Notes: generated by a model from the letters alone, not told the origin. Shown: positions 29,780 through 43,253, numbered from the stretch's first letter. The stretch is DNA of 64,000 bases from Bradysia coprophila (GCF_014529535.1 NW_023503632.1:558001-622000), one strand, 5' to 3'. Program-made: numbers and translations.

Positions 29780-31374
29780 ATTTACAAATAAAATATTTCG
29801 CTCAAATCTCTCGTGGGTGGGATTGTTCCCAAAATTGAAACTACATTTCCTTTCTGAATGGCGATGCTGACTCTTTGAATTAAATACGATGTAGCTCGTT
29901 TTTCACCAGTAGCATCAGTAATTTTACTTCCAATACTTTTTATCAAATCCATTCCAAGCTTTCCTATGACCCCTGATGTTTCAGTAGCAATAGGAATGAA
30001 AATGAAATGATGGGCCAAATCCGAATAATGACTGATTTTTTTCCTCTCGGCTTGTTTCGCTACATAGCCGACATGATTGGATGATCCATTCAGATACGAA
30101 GGCGCAAAAGTGTCTCTGCATGTAAAATCCCACAGCAGTGACCTCCCTCTCGCCCATGGGATTAGAGTCATTCCGTCTGGAAGTTTTCCATCTGGCCGAG
30201 AACACCCAGGTGGTTCGAGAATAGCCGGCACTTGACCTGATTTCAATGCACGTTGGAAAATACCGTTTGCATTTGCATGTCGTGAATTCGTGCCTTTAGC
30301 CTTAGCACACGATAAACCATGATGTCCGTATTTGTCAACTTTTTCTCCACAAATGCATACATGAGGTTGAACGATTGGTAAGCCGAGACGTAGTGATAGT
30401 GCCACTCGGAATTCATCATTGGATAGAAATGTCCCAAGTTGTGGCGATGGTAGTGCATGCAACCAAGCACCTGTTTCACGTGCAGAGTTTGCTTTAAATC
30501 GTGCCTTATCCCACGTTTTTTCCAAAGATCCACTCAGAAATTCGATTTTTCGCTCTATGTCAGTAGACTCCCAAACTTGTTGAATGTTTCTTAGATCTTT
30601 TTCAGGCAGCTCACCAAAATTTTCGCACCAAAACTTTTCTGCTTCCAACAATGCTGGATCAAGCTGTCGGTAAGGTTCAGATAACAGCTGGTCCACCAAA
30701 TCGGAAACTTCATGTATGGATGACAAAAAGCAAGGCAAAGCGATCTCTGTTGCATGTCTGATTCCGATTCCTCCATACTTAATTGGCAAAGAAGATTCGG
30801 ACCATGAACGAATTGACAGTTGAATGTTTAAAATCGATTCTAATGATTCCTTGAGTACGGCATCGTATCGTTCTAGGCCATGGGTGTGTTTCCACATCGG
30901 ATTGCCTCGGAGAAAGAAGATCAAACGTGGAGTTGAAATGGAAATCTTCAGCAAATAGAACGCACTGTGAAAATTGATCTTTTTTAATTTTTCCGTCAGA
31001 CGTTTCAAGTCATCAATCTTTCGTTCCAAACATAAAACCGCAGATTCGTCGGTGAGTGGACTCCCGAGAAGGAAAGCTTTGCCGTCTTCCATCTCTTGTA
31101 TGTCAGGGAACAGGTCACGAAACTTTTGAATGAATTTGAACTTTGCATTGTCTGTGTACGGACCTAAGACGGACATTTCGCATTTTCGATAGTTCAATTG
31201 CAAACCGACTTCATGGGCCTTATCGATAATTATATGCAATGCTTTCAAAACAGCTTCCGGTTCACCAGCAATGGTGCCGTCATCAAGATACCACAAGTTC
31301 AGGTCCAAATTCAGTGTGTGCAGTGATGAAATTATACGTTGGATCGTCAAGCTTGCGATTCGATATTTGACAAA
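29780..31374 (-). mobile_element. 5'-truncated LINE with restriction-like endonuclease
   Basis: A likely 11 bp target duplication AATAATAATTA flanks the insert (29769-29779 and 31375-31385). In element orientation the 5' part is missing and the 3' end coincides almost exactly with the stop codon, so there is practically no 3' UTR. A second, different copy of the 3' end is at 60960-61475. Confidence 0.75.
29782..31350 (-). pseudogene. Reverse transcriptase C-terminal half plus endonuclease domain (truncated)
   Basis: About 522 residues stay open without a natural ATG. It begins in the reverse transcriptase palm with LWYLDDGT (catalytic aspartates DD), runs through thumb sequence (LGSPLTDESA), then a CICGEKVDKYGHHGLSC zinc-binding cluster and a PDGMTLIPW...LLWDFT stretch matching the PD-(D/E)XK plan of restriction-like endonucleases found C-terminal in R2-like LINEs. 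Reverse transcriptase motifs before YLDD are absent, so it is dead on its own. No internal stop exists, so the insertion is fairly recent. Clade assignment (for example Utopia-like) is a guess. Confidence 0.82.
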
Positions 31375-32711
31375 AATAATAATTACACAATCTACAAAGG
31401 TTTCTCCAAGTGGGTTAAGTCAAGACTCACAAACCAATTTTTCCATTAAAAGTAACACATTTTTGCGTGCTCTAACGGTTGTACTTAACAAAAAAAATCC
31501 AGAGGATAAACGAATAATATTTCGTCTAAATGTACGCTACAAATTTGCAAAGCTCTTAAAGATTAGTTTAGAGTTTCAAAATGTTGTTTGTCAATTTGGA
31601 ATATTTCCCGCAACACCCCGAACACGAAACTTGATTCATTTACAAACTTTGCTGTGCAACGAAAACATTCATTATAAAAGTATGGTAAAAATTCGGCTTT
31701 CGAAAGATACCCTCATTACGATAATAAAGTGACCCATGACGTGCACACTTGTCGTAGACGAATCTATACCTACAGCAAGCAGTGACAAAAAATTGAACTT
31801 TAAAAAAATCGTATACACTCGTGATTGTGGCGCATTTAAAGACTAAGTAGAAATGAAAACATTTTTGTTTTGTTTTATTGATGCTGGTAACTTGAGTAAA
31901 GTCCACTTCACAGCTCCTACGTAGACCCACCATGAACAGAACATCTTTCATTAAGATTCCCCTTAACTTCTTTCGCACGAAATAATCAGTTTCTCGTTGT
32001 TTTATATTTTTATAGTGTTACCGTTCCCCCATTGAACAGACCATACAGCTCTCGTAAAACACCCACAGTTACTAATGGCTCTCCGGTAGCACTCAGTGTT
32101 CGTTTCATTTATCATAGCAAAAACTAAATCAATATTAATGTTTGGCCATAAAACAGAATCATTTATCTTGTAATGTTGGTCGTTGTATTTATTAGTCCGT
32201 TGGTGAAGAAGAAATTAATGAATTTCATTGGAAAATAACAAAAGTTAAATGTATCCGAACCGATTCGGATAAGTGGTGACTAAATCGAACATCCAATCAG
32301 GCAAACAAACAGTCATCAAATGAACCCTAATCACCCGAACCAAAAATTGCTAACTGAAGTAGTAATGTAGTTCAATGAATCTATTGGTTTGGGAAAATAA
32401 TTCATTTAATGAAAAGAAAACCATCACTGCTGCAGCTCCAGCAGCAATACCGACGCTTGCTTTTATTTATTCAACGGAACGTAATCCAAAATCTCGGCCA
32501 ATTCCAACTCATATGTACTTTATATCACATCACCCATATAGTCGTTCCCATCCATATTTTATTCGGATACAATTCTCATTTCCCGCAAATACATCAAAAA
32601 TGGAAATGAAAAGCTTTTTTATCAATGAATGAATTTCTTCGTCCCACACACACGGCGTCATCAAGAAGATGTATGTTAGCCGAATCGGTATCTGTATAAC
32701 TAAGTTGTATT
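31375..32711. other. Gene-free spacer
   Basis: No gene or repeat was recognised; weak frames lack protein features. Confidence 0.4.
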
Positions 32712-33343
32712 GGGAGGTGCGGGAAAACAGAAAAAGTAGGAAAATATGCCTTCTCGCCAATAGTTACTGTTAACAAACTCGATTTTCCTTAAAATTAAAT
32801 AGTTTGTTTCGTCTTGTCAATACCTTTCATTTGATGTATCGCACACCATTTTTGAGAGAAACTTGAAAAAACTTTTGAAAAACTGGTAAAAACAGGCAAA
32901 ACACTAAGTGTTGCTTACTTTCTCGCCTATAACTACTGATCGACATATCCTACTTATCTAAAGTTGAGATGTTCGAATTCGTCTCGTCATTACCTTCGAT
33001 TTGACATACATCGCATACCATTGTTTAAAACTGCAGTTACGTGTGGTATCTAACGAGGAATTTATGTACGTTGTTGAAGCTCAGCGGGAAGTGCTCAAGA
33101 ACAGCAACAGAATTTTGGAGTCAAGTTCTCGGAACAGCGTTTTTGTTCTGTTTTGTTTTTCCTGTTTTTCATTAGTTTTTCCAGCATATCTCTGGTTGGA
33201 TGTTTTCACTCAAAAATGATGCGATATGCCAAATGAAAGGTATTGCTGAGATTAATCCGAATATCCAAATTAAGAATATCTCTATTGGCGAGAAAGCAAG
33301 CAAACTGCATATTTTACTACTTTTCCCGTTTTCCCGTACGTCC
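32712..33343. mobile_element. GAGGTGCGGGAAAAC foldback MITE, copy C
   Basis: GGGAGGTGCGGGAAAACAG at the left; TTTTCCCGTACGTCC, slightly diverged, at the right; ~632 bp. Shares the CTCAGCGGGAAGTGCTC interior with copies A and D. Confidence 0.8.
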
Positions 33344-36259
33344 ATCTCCTACTCGCATAATATTATGCGTATAATAAATGAAGTAGATAAACTTTGAAAG
33401 CGCCGACAATGTGTGTGAATGAAAAAGGAAAAGTTAGAACGTAAAATGGAAAAATAAAGGAGCTAAAGTGCGGACAATATCACAAACCAGCATTATCGGC
33501 ACGCACATTGGCCTTATTATGCCATGGTATGGCGTAGAAAAGGGCATGAATGGAGATGGTTGAAGAACTCTATTTTTAGAATAAAAGGTTCAATTCTGGC
33601 AATGACATGAATTTTGATAATTTATTTGGATTCGAACGAAAAATTTAGAAATAACTTTTTGATATCGACGAAAACTTTACCGTTGTGTAACCTTTTGTAC
33701 TGGCAGTTCAACTTCTGATTACATTTCATATTTCATAACGCAATCCAATCAATCTTAATTGTCTTAAGTAGGCACGCGATTGGTGATTTATATTGTTACG
33801 ATGAGACTGGGGGCCTCAGAAAGTCAGCACACAATGAGATGTAATTTGAAACGATTTTAAATTAACTGTAAAGGACATTGCGTACATTTTCATACATATT
33901 CGATTACTCACTTTATAGGGATGTTTAATTGAAACATTTCCAGCATATTATGACCTATAAAAATACGCCGGTCATAAAAAAACCGTCATGCTTGTGAACC
34001 ATCCCTTCAACATTCCGAACATATTCCCCGAAGAGAGTTATTCGATCCGTTAAATAATATGAATTGGGTCGTTTGTCGGTTACAAGTGCTTGTGCGGAGC
34101 TTCATTTATTAAAGAGCCAATTTATTAACCCACACCACCACCATGCTACCACTTGATAGAAAATGCGTAGTTTGGACATTTTTGCATGTTTCGTTTCATG
34201 CATTTTATTTAGTCTGACGCATTGATTTTCAATATTCTTCTGAAGGAGAACGCACTTGTAGAAGGTTCTATCATAAGTTATCTTTCAGTATTTGGTATAT
34301 CTAGAAGAAAGAAGCTTCTACGGTCATGCAAAGCTTACAACTGAACAGATTTTTAGTAAAAGAACTTTCTAGATCTTTTCAGGTCTCTCACCATTTTATT
34401 TGTTAACGACAACGATGACAAGAATAAGCGATATTCATTTGCTAATGCGATCTTATACAGTCAGCTGTTTTTTACATACAATCAAAAATGTTTATACTTG
34501 CGGTTATACGGTTGAAGCTGCGCGCGTGGTAGTGGTAAAACCGAATGAACAAGATTGTATGTGAAAAACAGCTGAATCAAATTCTAACTGTAGGAAAATG
34601 TATGTTAAAAGTAAGAGAAGGAAAAGATTTTTTTTGTTTAATTCCTTAAACAATTCTAAGTCAAATGAAGTGCAAGATGCGATAAAATCATCAATTGCCG
34701 TTGATAAAGGAGGTCCATTATTTTTGATAATTTCTTTGATGATTTCTACCATTTATGAACGGCCCCTTACTCTCACTTCGATATAAACTTTGTTTACTTC
34801 ACTAGGTATGTAAAGTGGCCTTTCCCTCCCTAGGGAAAAGTCTTTAAAACGCTCCCTTTCCGATCTGATGCATAATGTTAGTCTTACTACACAGAGACAT
34901 ATATAAAACGTTATGCTGCGCTCGTTAAGTAGTTTGATATTTCGTATCACGATGAGTAAACGCACCTCGGGCTAAAGCCCTCTTGTACTTTTACTCATCT
35001 GGATACTGAATATCGAATTACTTCGTTGGTATAGTAATGTAGTATTATGTAACGAATGTGATGACAATTATGAATGGTTTGGTGATTGTAAATACAAAAT
35101 GTTTCCTTGTGCGACCACTTCTATTTTCCAACACAATCCTTGCTGTGTTGAACGTAGTAGAAAATTGCCTAACTAAATCCGAATCAAAATTTTGAAAGAT
35201 TCGTGAGAAGTTTGTTGGTTCGAGCTGAACTCGAGGTAAAATGCTACGCGAAAACCTGGTTTCCCAACTTCCCATCTTTCATGCTAGCCATAAAAATATT
35301 TTACATGCTACATGCGTCGAAAACCGTACTTTTCATGTTTGAAGCACGTCTTTCGACGCCCTCAGCATGTAAAATCCATTACATAACTCGGGATAAAAGT
35401 GAAAAGTCTCGTTTTCGTGTGTTTATTGACCTCGGCTTCGCCTCGGATCAACAAAATTCATACGAAAACTCTACTTTTCATCTTTTTATCCCTAGTCATG
35501 TAAAATACTATTATTTTCAATTAAAATATTGTCTTTGGTCGAGTTAACAATGACTATTTTACGAAAATTCATGTTTTCATTTCTGGTTCGATTTGCGTAT
35601 ATTATATAGTTAGAGATTTCCGCAATTTGCTAGCATGCGACCGCCAATTAAATTTATTTATAATTTGATCTTTCTGATTTTCAGATTCATTGCAATTGGA
35701 TTCATCTCAATTGGTTTTAATGTCAATTGACCTATGCTCAATTGCAGGTCACAATTCATTTTCTATAATTCACTTAAACGACTGCTCCAAGAAAACGTAT
35801 TCAACGAAGACTCAAAACTAAAAAAAAAATTAATAGAAAAACGAAGGCACTTACTTCATTACAATAATGTAAAGACAAATTTATGTGAGGCCAATGCATC
35901 TCATTTGATATTCAAACAGTGACGGTAAATTAGAAAATTGTCCACACTTGGAAATATTCCGGTCGGATAATAACAAATAAATGTATGCATGATACGACGT
36001 AAAACTATGTCATGTCGTTATTGAAAGAAAATCAATAAAGCACAGAAACTTTATCTGCAATCAATGCCATATACCACATAGACTATATGAAGTTTGATGC
36101 ACTTGAAAGCGGATTTTTGGACCGAAATTATTTTTAAAGTTGGTAAAACAATTGACGAAGTATTATAACAGAAATATTCTAAGACTTTAAGCAGCACATT
36201 CTACTGATAAAGCACATAAATCAACAAAACCAAAACCGAAAAAAAAAACGGAAAATAAA
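33344..36259. other. Intergenic region with palindromic repeats
   Basis: No gene. Seen: a hAT-family-like repeat around 34460-34590 (TTTTTTACATACAATC at the left, GATTGTATGTGAAAAACAGC at the right). An inverted repeat around 34880-35045 holds CTCGGGCTAAAGCCCTC at its apex. Another around 35225-35540 (GCATGTAAAAT on both sides) holds CCTCGGCTTCGCCTCGG. Confidence 0.5.
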
Positions 36260-39200
36260 ATGTCTTCCCGTTCGAAAGAAAAAGTTGCGGCCGTCATACG
36301 AAAGTTTTTCAAAAGTTCGGAAAAAATTGAAACTGGAGAAGGAGCGGGTGGTAGTGGAGCATCAGGGAGTCCCGCAAGGCGTCTTAGACGGTGAGTTAGT
36401 TTTCCGTATACATTTTTTATTATTCAGTGTACATTATACTGTGTAGCTCATGTATAACAGAAGATGGCAAAACGAAATTGTATTTTGCACATTGTTGTGA
36501 TGATAAGGAAAATGTTCTCAGGGGAAATACATGGGAAACATGAAAAGTATAAATATTTTATCAGGTACGATATGCGAGAAAGAATACTTATACGACTAAC
36601 GATTTAAGAGCACATACAGCTATTGATCTGGTATCAACAACAGCATCCTCGGAAAACCAGTATTACTTCATTGGCAGCGTTAAAACTGATTTATTTCGTA
36701 TGAAGTTGTGGCGTACAAGTGTACGATTAACGGGAGTAAAATGTTCCATGTTTAATTCACTAATACCTGCAAGTGGAATTTCCATCAGCAGATGGCAATG
36801 TCTCAATGCAAACTATCCTACACTTGTTCATGGAAAGTTTTGCTGCTGTGGCTGTCTTGTGTAAGAGGCTGTCTTTGTCTTTGTTACCACTTTACGTGAT
36901 GTACGAGCAAGGGAAGAGCTAAGACTCTGTTTGTCGTCTGAAAGAGTTTTTATTTCGAAGTCGGAGTTGTAAAAGTGTTCAGAGTTTGGAGGTCCAGAGA
37001 GTGGTTGTAAATGCAGATGTCCGGTTCTTGCAATTTGCGCCCCTGAGGTTTTCGTCTCAGGTTAAGCAAAATTGGTCCGCTGCACTTGTTGTAAATATTG
37101 TTTTGTTTGCATTCAACTTGTATATGTGTAACATATTTGTCATGTGTCATTACAGCACTTGTCTTCGGCTCGGGTTGAATTTAGCAATAGCCTGATCTGA
37201 AAATTCAGGTCAGATCAGGTCAAAGTAATTTTTTTATCAGATCGACCTGACCTGAGCTGTCTTATTAAGTTGCGTTCCGGTAAGGAATAAAAGTCTTTTC
37301 ACTTGCTTCCTTTATGAGACCAGCAGGAGCTTGCATTATGAACAATTTAACAATAACATCTACAAGAGCAGTGTTGTCTCTATTTGGTAAAATTTGCAGC
37401 AAGCGTACAGTTTTAGACCTACCGAATGCGTATTTTACCAGTATAAAGACGTATAAGAACTTCTTTTTTTATGTGAGTGGACCAGCTGAAGCAAATTCAT
37501 GTCTACATTTCACAGACGTCGACTGTATCGAAATAATACTCAATAAATCATCGTGAGTTTTGACAATTCTTGCAGAAAAGTTTTCGAAATATTTGGCTTA
37601 TTATTTATCAAGGAATTATGTACATAGAGCCTTCCATTCCAAAGAAATTATGGAAAAGTTCTATGAAAAGCGAGTTAGATTAACACCGGTCCCAAAAATA
37701 ATTTATTTATTTTCATATCAAAGTCCATTTATAATCCTCTAAAAGCAAACAATTTGTATATATAATACTCTCCGCAATCTTTCACTATTTACATACAACA
37801 GCCGCATTCAGAAGGGTCGGTCGTCTTGTAATTAATATTTTCATGTACTTTACTACGGGTAGATGTGCCATCGACTAGATGGTTTATAAAAGCGACTGCC
37901 AATAGTTAAATTCAATTAATATTCAATCTCAAACTTTACGGATCTCATTAAATTCTACGACGCAGAAATTATTTCATTTTCCTACCCTTCTACAACAGTC
38001 AGTAGAGATACACTGTATTTTGCAATGCATGTGTGTAACATTTATAAATCTTGCATATCATGTGGTTTCAAATTGTAAATGGTCTCGACTGGATCCCTGC
38101 TGCAGTTTGCTGTTGTGACCCCAGAGGTATTCATTAAATTTATTACATTTACGACGGTGCGAAAATGCTAGGAAATCTCGGGGGTAAGAAAATGGCATAT
38201 TAATGACTATGTAGAGGCGATGGGCGTAAAACACTGTAGTCTACGTTGGGATACAAGCAAGAGAAAATGATTTAAGACTCAATAGACTATTCAGGGGATT
38301 TGTTCACTGAGTTATACACAAAGTTGAAACAAGAATGGCAGTCGAGGGGTCTGTAGATTGTGTTCAGTGACGTTTGAAATATCATCCTCAATAAGAAATG
38401 CCATCCACGTTAAAAAAATGTCATACAAATTAATGAATGAACGAAACATTCACCGAAACTTATGTGAGGTTACGTCTGAAAGTACCGTTACAAAATTGAC
38501 CCTTACTGCTTCGTGTCCATAAACTGCGCATGTATTACGTCATTGTTCCAGGTTTGAATATTAACCTCGACGTCGTCACCCTTCTCGGACTAAATCAACT
38601 AAATTGATTGCGAATGGGACTAAATGGTACAGTGCATGTCAGGGCCTATTTTAAGGAAATTAAATTTCCAAAAATTCTCAAATTTTTCCCTCACTTTTCG
38701 TCATTTCATCTAAAAACACAACAGATTGCATCGTAAATGTCGTTTTTACTGCCTTTTTAGTTGTTTTTCATAGCTTAACTGATTACTTCGGAATGAGATC
38801 TAACAGAAAACAAAATTTGGAAATTTTAAGAATTATTGTGTTTGTGAAAGTTTGGAAATTTTTGGAAATTAAATTCCTTAAAATAGGCCCTGGTGCATGA
38901 CCACTGTAGAAGCAGCACGTATCGTACCACATTAATCGTAAAACGTTCACTTTTTCGAGCGAAATTTGTTTTTTTTTCTTCATTAATTCAATTCCCCAAC
39001 CCATCACCACCACCATCAGATTTATTTACTTAAAAAAAAAATCTTCTCTTCACAGCGGCATTTCACCAAGTCCTAACAGCAATGGTGTAACAAAACCAAT
39101 AGATACAACAATAAGAGCACGACGACTAATGAAAGAGTACAAGGAAATTCAGAGACTGCAAAGCTTGCGACCTGACCCCATTTTTACAGTAAGTTAATTT

Positions 39201-41263
39201 GATTTTATTTACCTTTTTATAAGTTGATGGGAGTGAGTGACAAAGTGCTCATTGAAAATGCGATGGAAACGACGTATTATTATTTGTAGCTGAGATAAAT
39301 TGTGTAGTTGATTGTTATGGTTGGGAAATTTATGGCTTGGTATGGTTGTTTGGTGCACATAAAAAATTTGATTAAGAAACTCTTTTTAAATGAAGATGTT
39401 TATATGCTACATTTTGGTTAGACCATTATTGGTACTTTATGTCGATATAAAGTGAGGGTAATGATGATTGAGCCTCAGCACTTGTTTCGGGAACGTATTT
39501 TTATTTATCAGAGCGTGTATGTGGAAATTAGCTGTCGCTCCGCTCGTTAGGAAAACACGACATTTTACTGTATACCTGTATGGTTTCGGTTTTCGATCAT
39601 CTGCCACTAGCCATAGAAACGTCGAGGAAAGTGGTTTTAACTTTAGGGATCAATACCTTTCGAGGCACATATCAAAATGTCCATTGGAAAAGGCATTTGG
39701 TTTAGGTAGACTGTTTTTCAAAAGAATCCCTCTAAAGCATATAGCACACTCCTAGATATAAAAAATATTTGGAGGCCGATGGCATCGGAAAAGGATTTGC
39801 ATTTATTTCACGTTGTTTGAGCTAAAACACACAACAAATGCAAGTGGACACGTGTATCGACATTTGTAGGCTTTCTGTCGGTTGACATATATGACTGTTA
39901 TTGCTAGGAGCACGGGTTGGTTCCTGGTACCTGGTTCCTGGTACCTGGTTCCTGGTACAATCTTCTTTGTTTCTTATTTACAGACAGAATGTCCTCATCT
40001 AAGCCCGACGTTATACATAGTTTCGATGCTTTCAAGTGTGGAAATGGGTGTCTCAGGAGGTGTTCGTTTTCTATTGTTTTCGAAATTTCTGCCTATCACT
40101 CTTCACAGTAGTGTCTCAACTGAGTAGAAAATGAAATGGGAAAGAATGTGCGACTTTCTCATTGCAAACGCGACCACAAGTGTGTAAAATAGGTTAGGTT
40201 GTAGAATTTAGGAATATAACTTAAAATTGTAAATAGCGGTTAGGCTTCTTGGGTTTCATTTCTATTCTCTTCCTGGAAAATCAAACTCTAGTCCTTCGTC
40301 TAGTATGCTTACTATTGCATTAATGGAACTGTTACCATACCGGTGTGGTTATAAATACCAACAAATTCTCTTTTACAGGTCGAATTAATAAACGACAATC
40401 TGTACGAATGGCACGCACGTTTGCATATTGTGGATTCAGAATCGAAATTAGCAGCCGATATGTTGGAATTGAATGTGCCACACATTTTATTACATTTAAT
40501 ATTTCCGGAAAATTTTCCATTTTCACCACCATTTATGCGAGTAAGTTCTTGGCATAATATTCAAATCCGATGAACGGAAAACTAATCGATTCAAATTAGG
40601 TGGTAGAACCTAGGATCGAAAAAGGATTTGTCATGGAAGGTGGCGCTATATGCATGGAACTGTTGACGCCAAGGGGATGGGCTAGTGCGTATACCGTTGA
40701 AGCAGTGTTAATGCAGGTAAGACGATGATTCCTAACAATTTTTATTAATGTACACTACAAGCAGAGGCAGTGAAATTTCAGTATGAATTTGCTACAGCTG
40801 TTTATCAGCTCATCCACACATACAATCAAAACTGTTTAGACTTGTTAACGCGTGGTCGTGGTAAAGACGTTAAAAAGTTTGATTGTTTGTGTGAATCATC
40901 TGAAAAACAGCTGAAACAAATTCCGGCAGAAATTTCAATGCCTCTGACTGTAAGATCGAATTGTTCTAATTTTCCAACTGATTGGTTTTCATGATTTTTT
41001 CTTCTTCAACTTTTTAACAAATAGTTTGCCGCTAGCCTCGTCAAAGGACAAGGCAGAATTGCTCGGAAAGTCAAAAACTCGAAGGATTTTAATAGGTAAA
41101 TTTGGAAGCGCAACTGCTTAACCCACCATAAAATTACCCAAAAAGAATCGAACTAATTCTGATTTTCGTTATACTCAGGAGATCGGCAGAGGAGGCGTTC
41201 CGCTCATTAGTCAAAACGCATGAAAAATACGGATGGGTTACTCCCGCATTGTCCGATGGTTAA
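36260..41263 (+). CDS. UBE2Q-family ubiquitin-conjugating enzyme E2
   Basis: Takes activated ubiquitin from E1 onto a cysteine and passes it to substrates with an E3. Six exons (36260-36390, 39056-39188, 40379-40540, 40600-40716, 41025-41095, 41179-41263) join to 232 residues. Seen: a basic, Ser/Gly-rich N terminus (SSRSKEKVAAVIRKFF); RARRLMKEYKEIQRLQ; the UBC fold with LHLIFPENFPFSPPFMR; the active-site segment GGAICMELLTPRGW (Cys160), which replaces the usual HPN context as in the UBE2Q/UBE2QL1 group; and a C terminus ending HEKYGWVTPALSDG. AATAAA lies at 41281-41286, only 18 bp past the stop. Introns of 2665, 1190, 59, 308 and 83 bp; the two largest and the fourth contain transposon remnants. 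All junctions are GT/AG and in phase. Confidence 0.93.
38395..38487 (+). repeat. Dispersed ~80 bp repeat (copy 2)
   Basis: Matches 18225-18302, with an extra ATTCACCGAA block. Lies in intron 1 of the UBE2Q gene. Confidence 0.6.
38640..38892. mobile_element. hAT-like MITE in UBE2Q intron 1
   Basis: Ends CAGGGCCTATTTTAAGGAA and its complement; ~30 bp inverted repeats; 253 bp. The flanks GTGCATGT and GTGCATGA are an 8 bp target duplication with one change. CAGGG ends plus 8 bp duplication fit the hAT superfamily. Sister copy at 47084-47344. Confidence 0.85.
39584..39735 (+). repeat. Diverged end of the giant palindrome in UBE2Q intron 2
   Basis: Resembles the terminal part of the 4995-5949 palindrome's right arm: CGGTTTTCGATCA, AGTGGTTTTA, CTTTCGAGGCACATAT and GACTGTTTTTCAAAAGAATC. 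One arm only. Confidence 0.65.
39915..39958 (+). repeat. CTGGTACCTGGTTC microsatellite
   Basis: About three copies of a 14 bp unit, GGTTCCTGGTACCT, in intron 2 of the UBE2Q gene. Confidence 0.8.
40762..40946. mobile_element. hAT-like MITE in UBE2Q intron 4
   Basis: CAGAGGCAGTGAAATTTCAG at the left, mirrored by GAAATTTCAATGCCTCTG at the right; sub-terminal ACAGCTGTTT / AAACAGCTG. The flanks ACTACAAG and ACTGTAAG could be an 8 bp duplication with two changes. Relatives at 47766-48035, 61740-62010 and about 34460-34590. Confidence 0.7.
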
Positions 41264-41592
41264 TTATGTCCCGAATTGATAATAAATGTTACATTCAAAA
41301 ATGAATTTCAGAACATGCTGAACCGAGTGAATTGATTAAATGGTTTAACTGAAAAATGTTCATCCGTTAAAGTGGTCGCAAGGTAAATGATCTCTTTAGT
41401 TTGTGAATTTGTTTAACGCAAAGCGACCAATTGTCCTAGAAAAAGATATTAGTACTCAGATATGCTAATACGCCCTTAATCGTAATTGTTCTGCTTTTGG
41501 AAAAGCTGGAGGTCTAAGATTTCATACATTCACATTAGATACACAAATTGTTGTAATGAAAATGTTCCTAAATTTGATAATGTCTTCCCAAT

Positions 41593-42178
41593 GGGAGGTG
41601 CAGGAAAACAGGAAAAGTAGGGAAATATGCAGTTTTGCTTGTTTTCTCGTCAAAAGGTACTGATCGACCAGCCAGATTTTTCAAAAATTTAGATATTTGT
41701 AGTCTCGTCAATACTTTTGACATATCGCACATCATTTTTGAGCGAAGGACTTCCCGTTGACTCGCGACAACGTTCATACGCTAGAGAGTTAGGAGAACAT
41801 GCGATACAGATGTAAACAACGTAAAACTCATAATTTTTGTTTGTTTTGGGTCTCAAAACAATCGGAATATTTGCCTGTTTCCCGTCGGAATTTTTTGTAA
41901 AAACGAGTAGGTCGGTGAGTAGTTATAGGCGACAAAACAAGCAAAACAGAGTGTTTTGCTTGTTTTGCCTGTTTTTCACAAGTTTTTCAAGCATATCTCT
42001 GGATTTTTTGCTCAAAAATGAAGCAAATATGTCAAATGAGAGGTATTGACGAGACGAAACAAAATATTTAATTTTTAAGAAAATTGGGTTTGTAGAACAG
42101 TAGTGTTAGTGTAGCTATTGACGATGATGAAGCAAGCAATACTGCATATTTTCCTACTTTTCCTGTTTTCCCGCACCT
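41593..42178. mobile_element. GAGGTGCGGGAAAAC foldback MITE, copy D
   Basis: GGGAGGTGCAGGAAAACAGG at the left and TCCTGTTTTCCCGCACCT at the right. The centre keeps TTTTGGGTCTCAAAAC, as in copy A. Confidence 0.82.
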
Positions 42179-42836
42179 AATCTGTTCCCCCAACACTCCT
42201 CAGCACCACTGGATCTATAATTCTTTACACGAAAGTAGTTCCAAAATCCACAAATGCATTAGCGAAAGACAAAAGGGAATTCCAACCAAAAACAAATTGA
42301 CCTTCAGGGCGAACAGCATATTTGAGCATTATTACGCTTTTGAAAGGGTGAACAGAACGTGCCATTTCGTTTATGCATTTTTTTAGACAACGTAAACAGA
42401 AAGAGAAGAAAACGTTTTTGAAAATTAAATAATTTTTAGAAAATTCGCTAAAATTCCAAACCAAATGAAATTTTAATCGTCCAAAACCATCAATAAAAGT
42501 ATTTTATAAATTTTTGCCTGATATTCGTACATAAAATTAATATTCGATAGATTATTATAATACTTATTATGGTGGTGTCGTCGTCTGATAATAATGAGAG
42601 ATATGGAATGCATTTTTTTGGGGGACAGTTTAGTGAAATTTATAACAAAAAACATATTAGAAGAGAGGCGACCATGAACTAAATAATTAGACAAAATGTT
42701 TTCTGTTTATAGTAAAACGAAAATGACAAATTTAACATTTTTGCTCATTAAAATAAAATAAAATTAACAAAAAAAAACAACCTGACGACAACAACATTTT
42801 TACCTATTAAATACCCAATCGTAAACATCAGGAGAT

Positions 42837-43253
42837 GTATTACGGCACCAGTTCTATTCTCGCAATTCTATCTCAACTCTACCGATAGAATACGATTCTC
42901 TATTTCACTGACAGATGGCGCTGCAACAAAGCCATTAATTTTAGTCAAATAATAAGGCATCGTATAGCACTCTGGACTCTGGAACAGCAATCAGTTTTTC
43001 AATCTGCCCTATATCGGCTTGTCGATAGGAGTCTTAACAAAGGATGTGATATAGGGTCGATTGAAAACTGATTACTGATGTTCCAGATTCCTGAGGTCAT
43101 GGGCTATGCGATGACATTTTGTTCGACTAAAAAATAATTATTTTTCTGTTGACATTGGCTTTGTTGCAGCTACATCTCTCAGTGAAATAATAAATCATAT
43201 TCTATTGGTAGAGTTGCCATATAATAGAGGAAAGAGAACTGATGCCGTAATAC
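42837..43253. mobile_element. Foldback element related to that at 4338-4660
   Basis: GTATTACGGCACCAGTTCT at 42837 returns inverted at the right end. The arms include CAACTCTACCGATAGAATA and GCAACAAAGCC. The inner arms (TAGTCAAAT...ATCGTATAGC, AATCAGTTTTTC) match the palindrome near 4380-4614 in order. Confidence 0.75.

Noticed and set aside
34504-34752. Minus-strand 82-codon frame
   Set aside because: Overlaps repeat sequence and shows no domain, signal peptide plus cysteine pattern, or splice support.
40190-40200. Telomeric TTAGG repeat (TAGGTTAGGTT)
   Set aside because: Only two units, no array.
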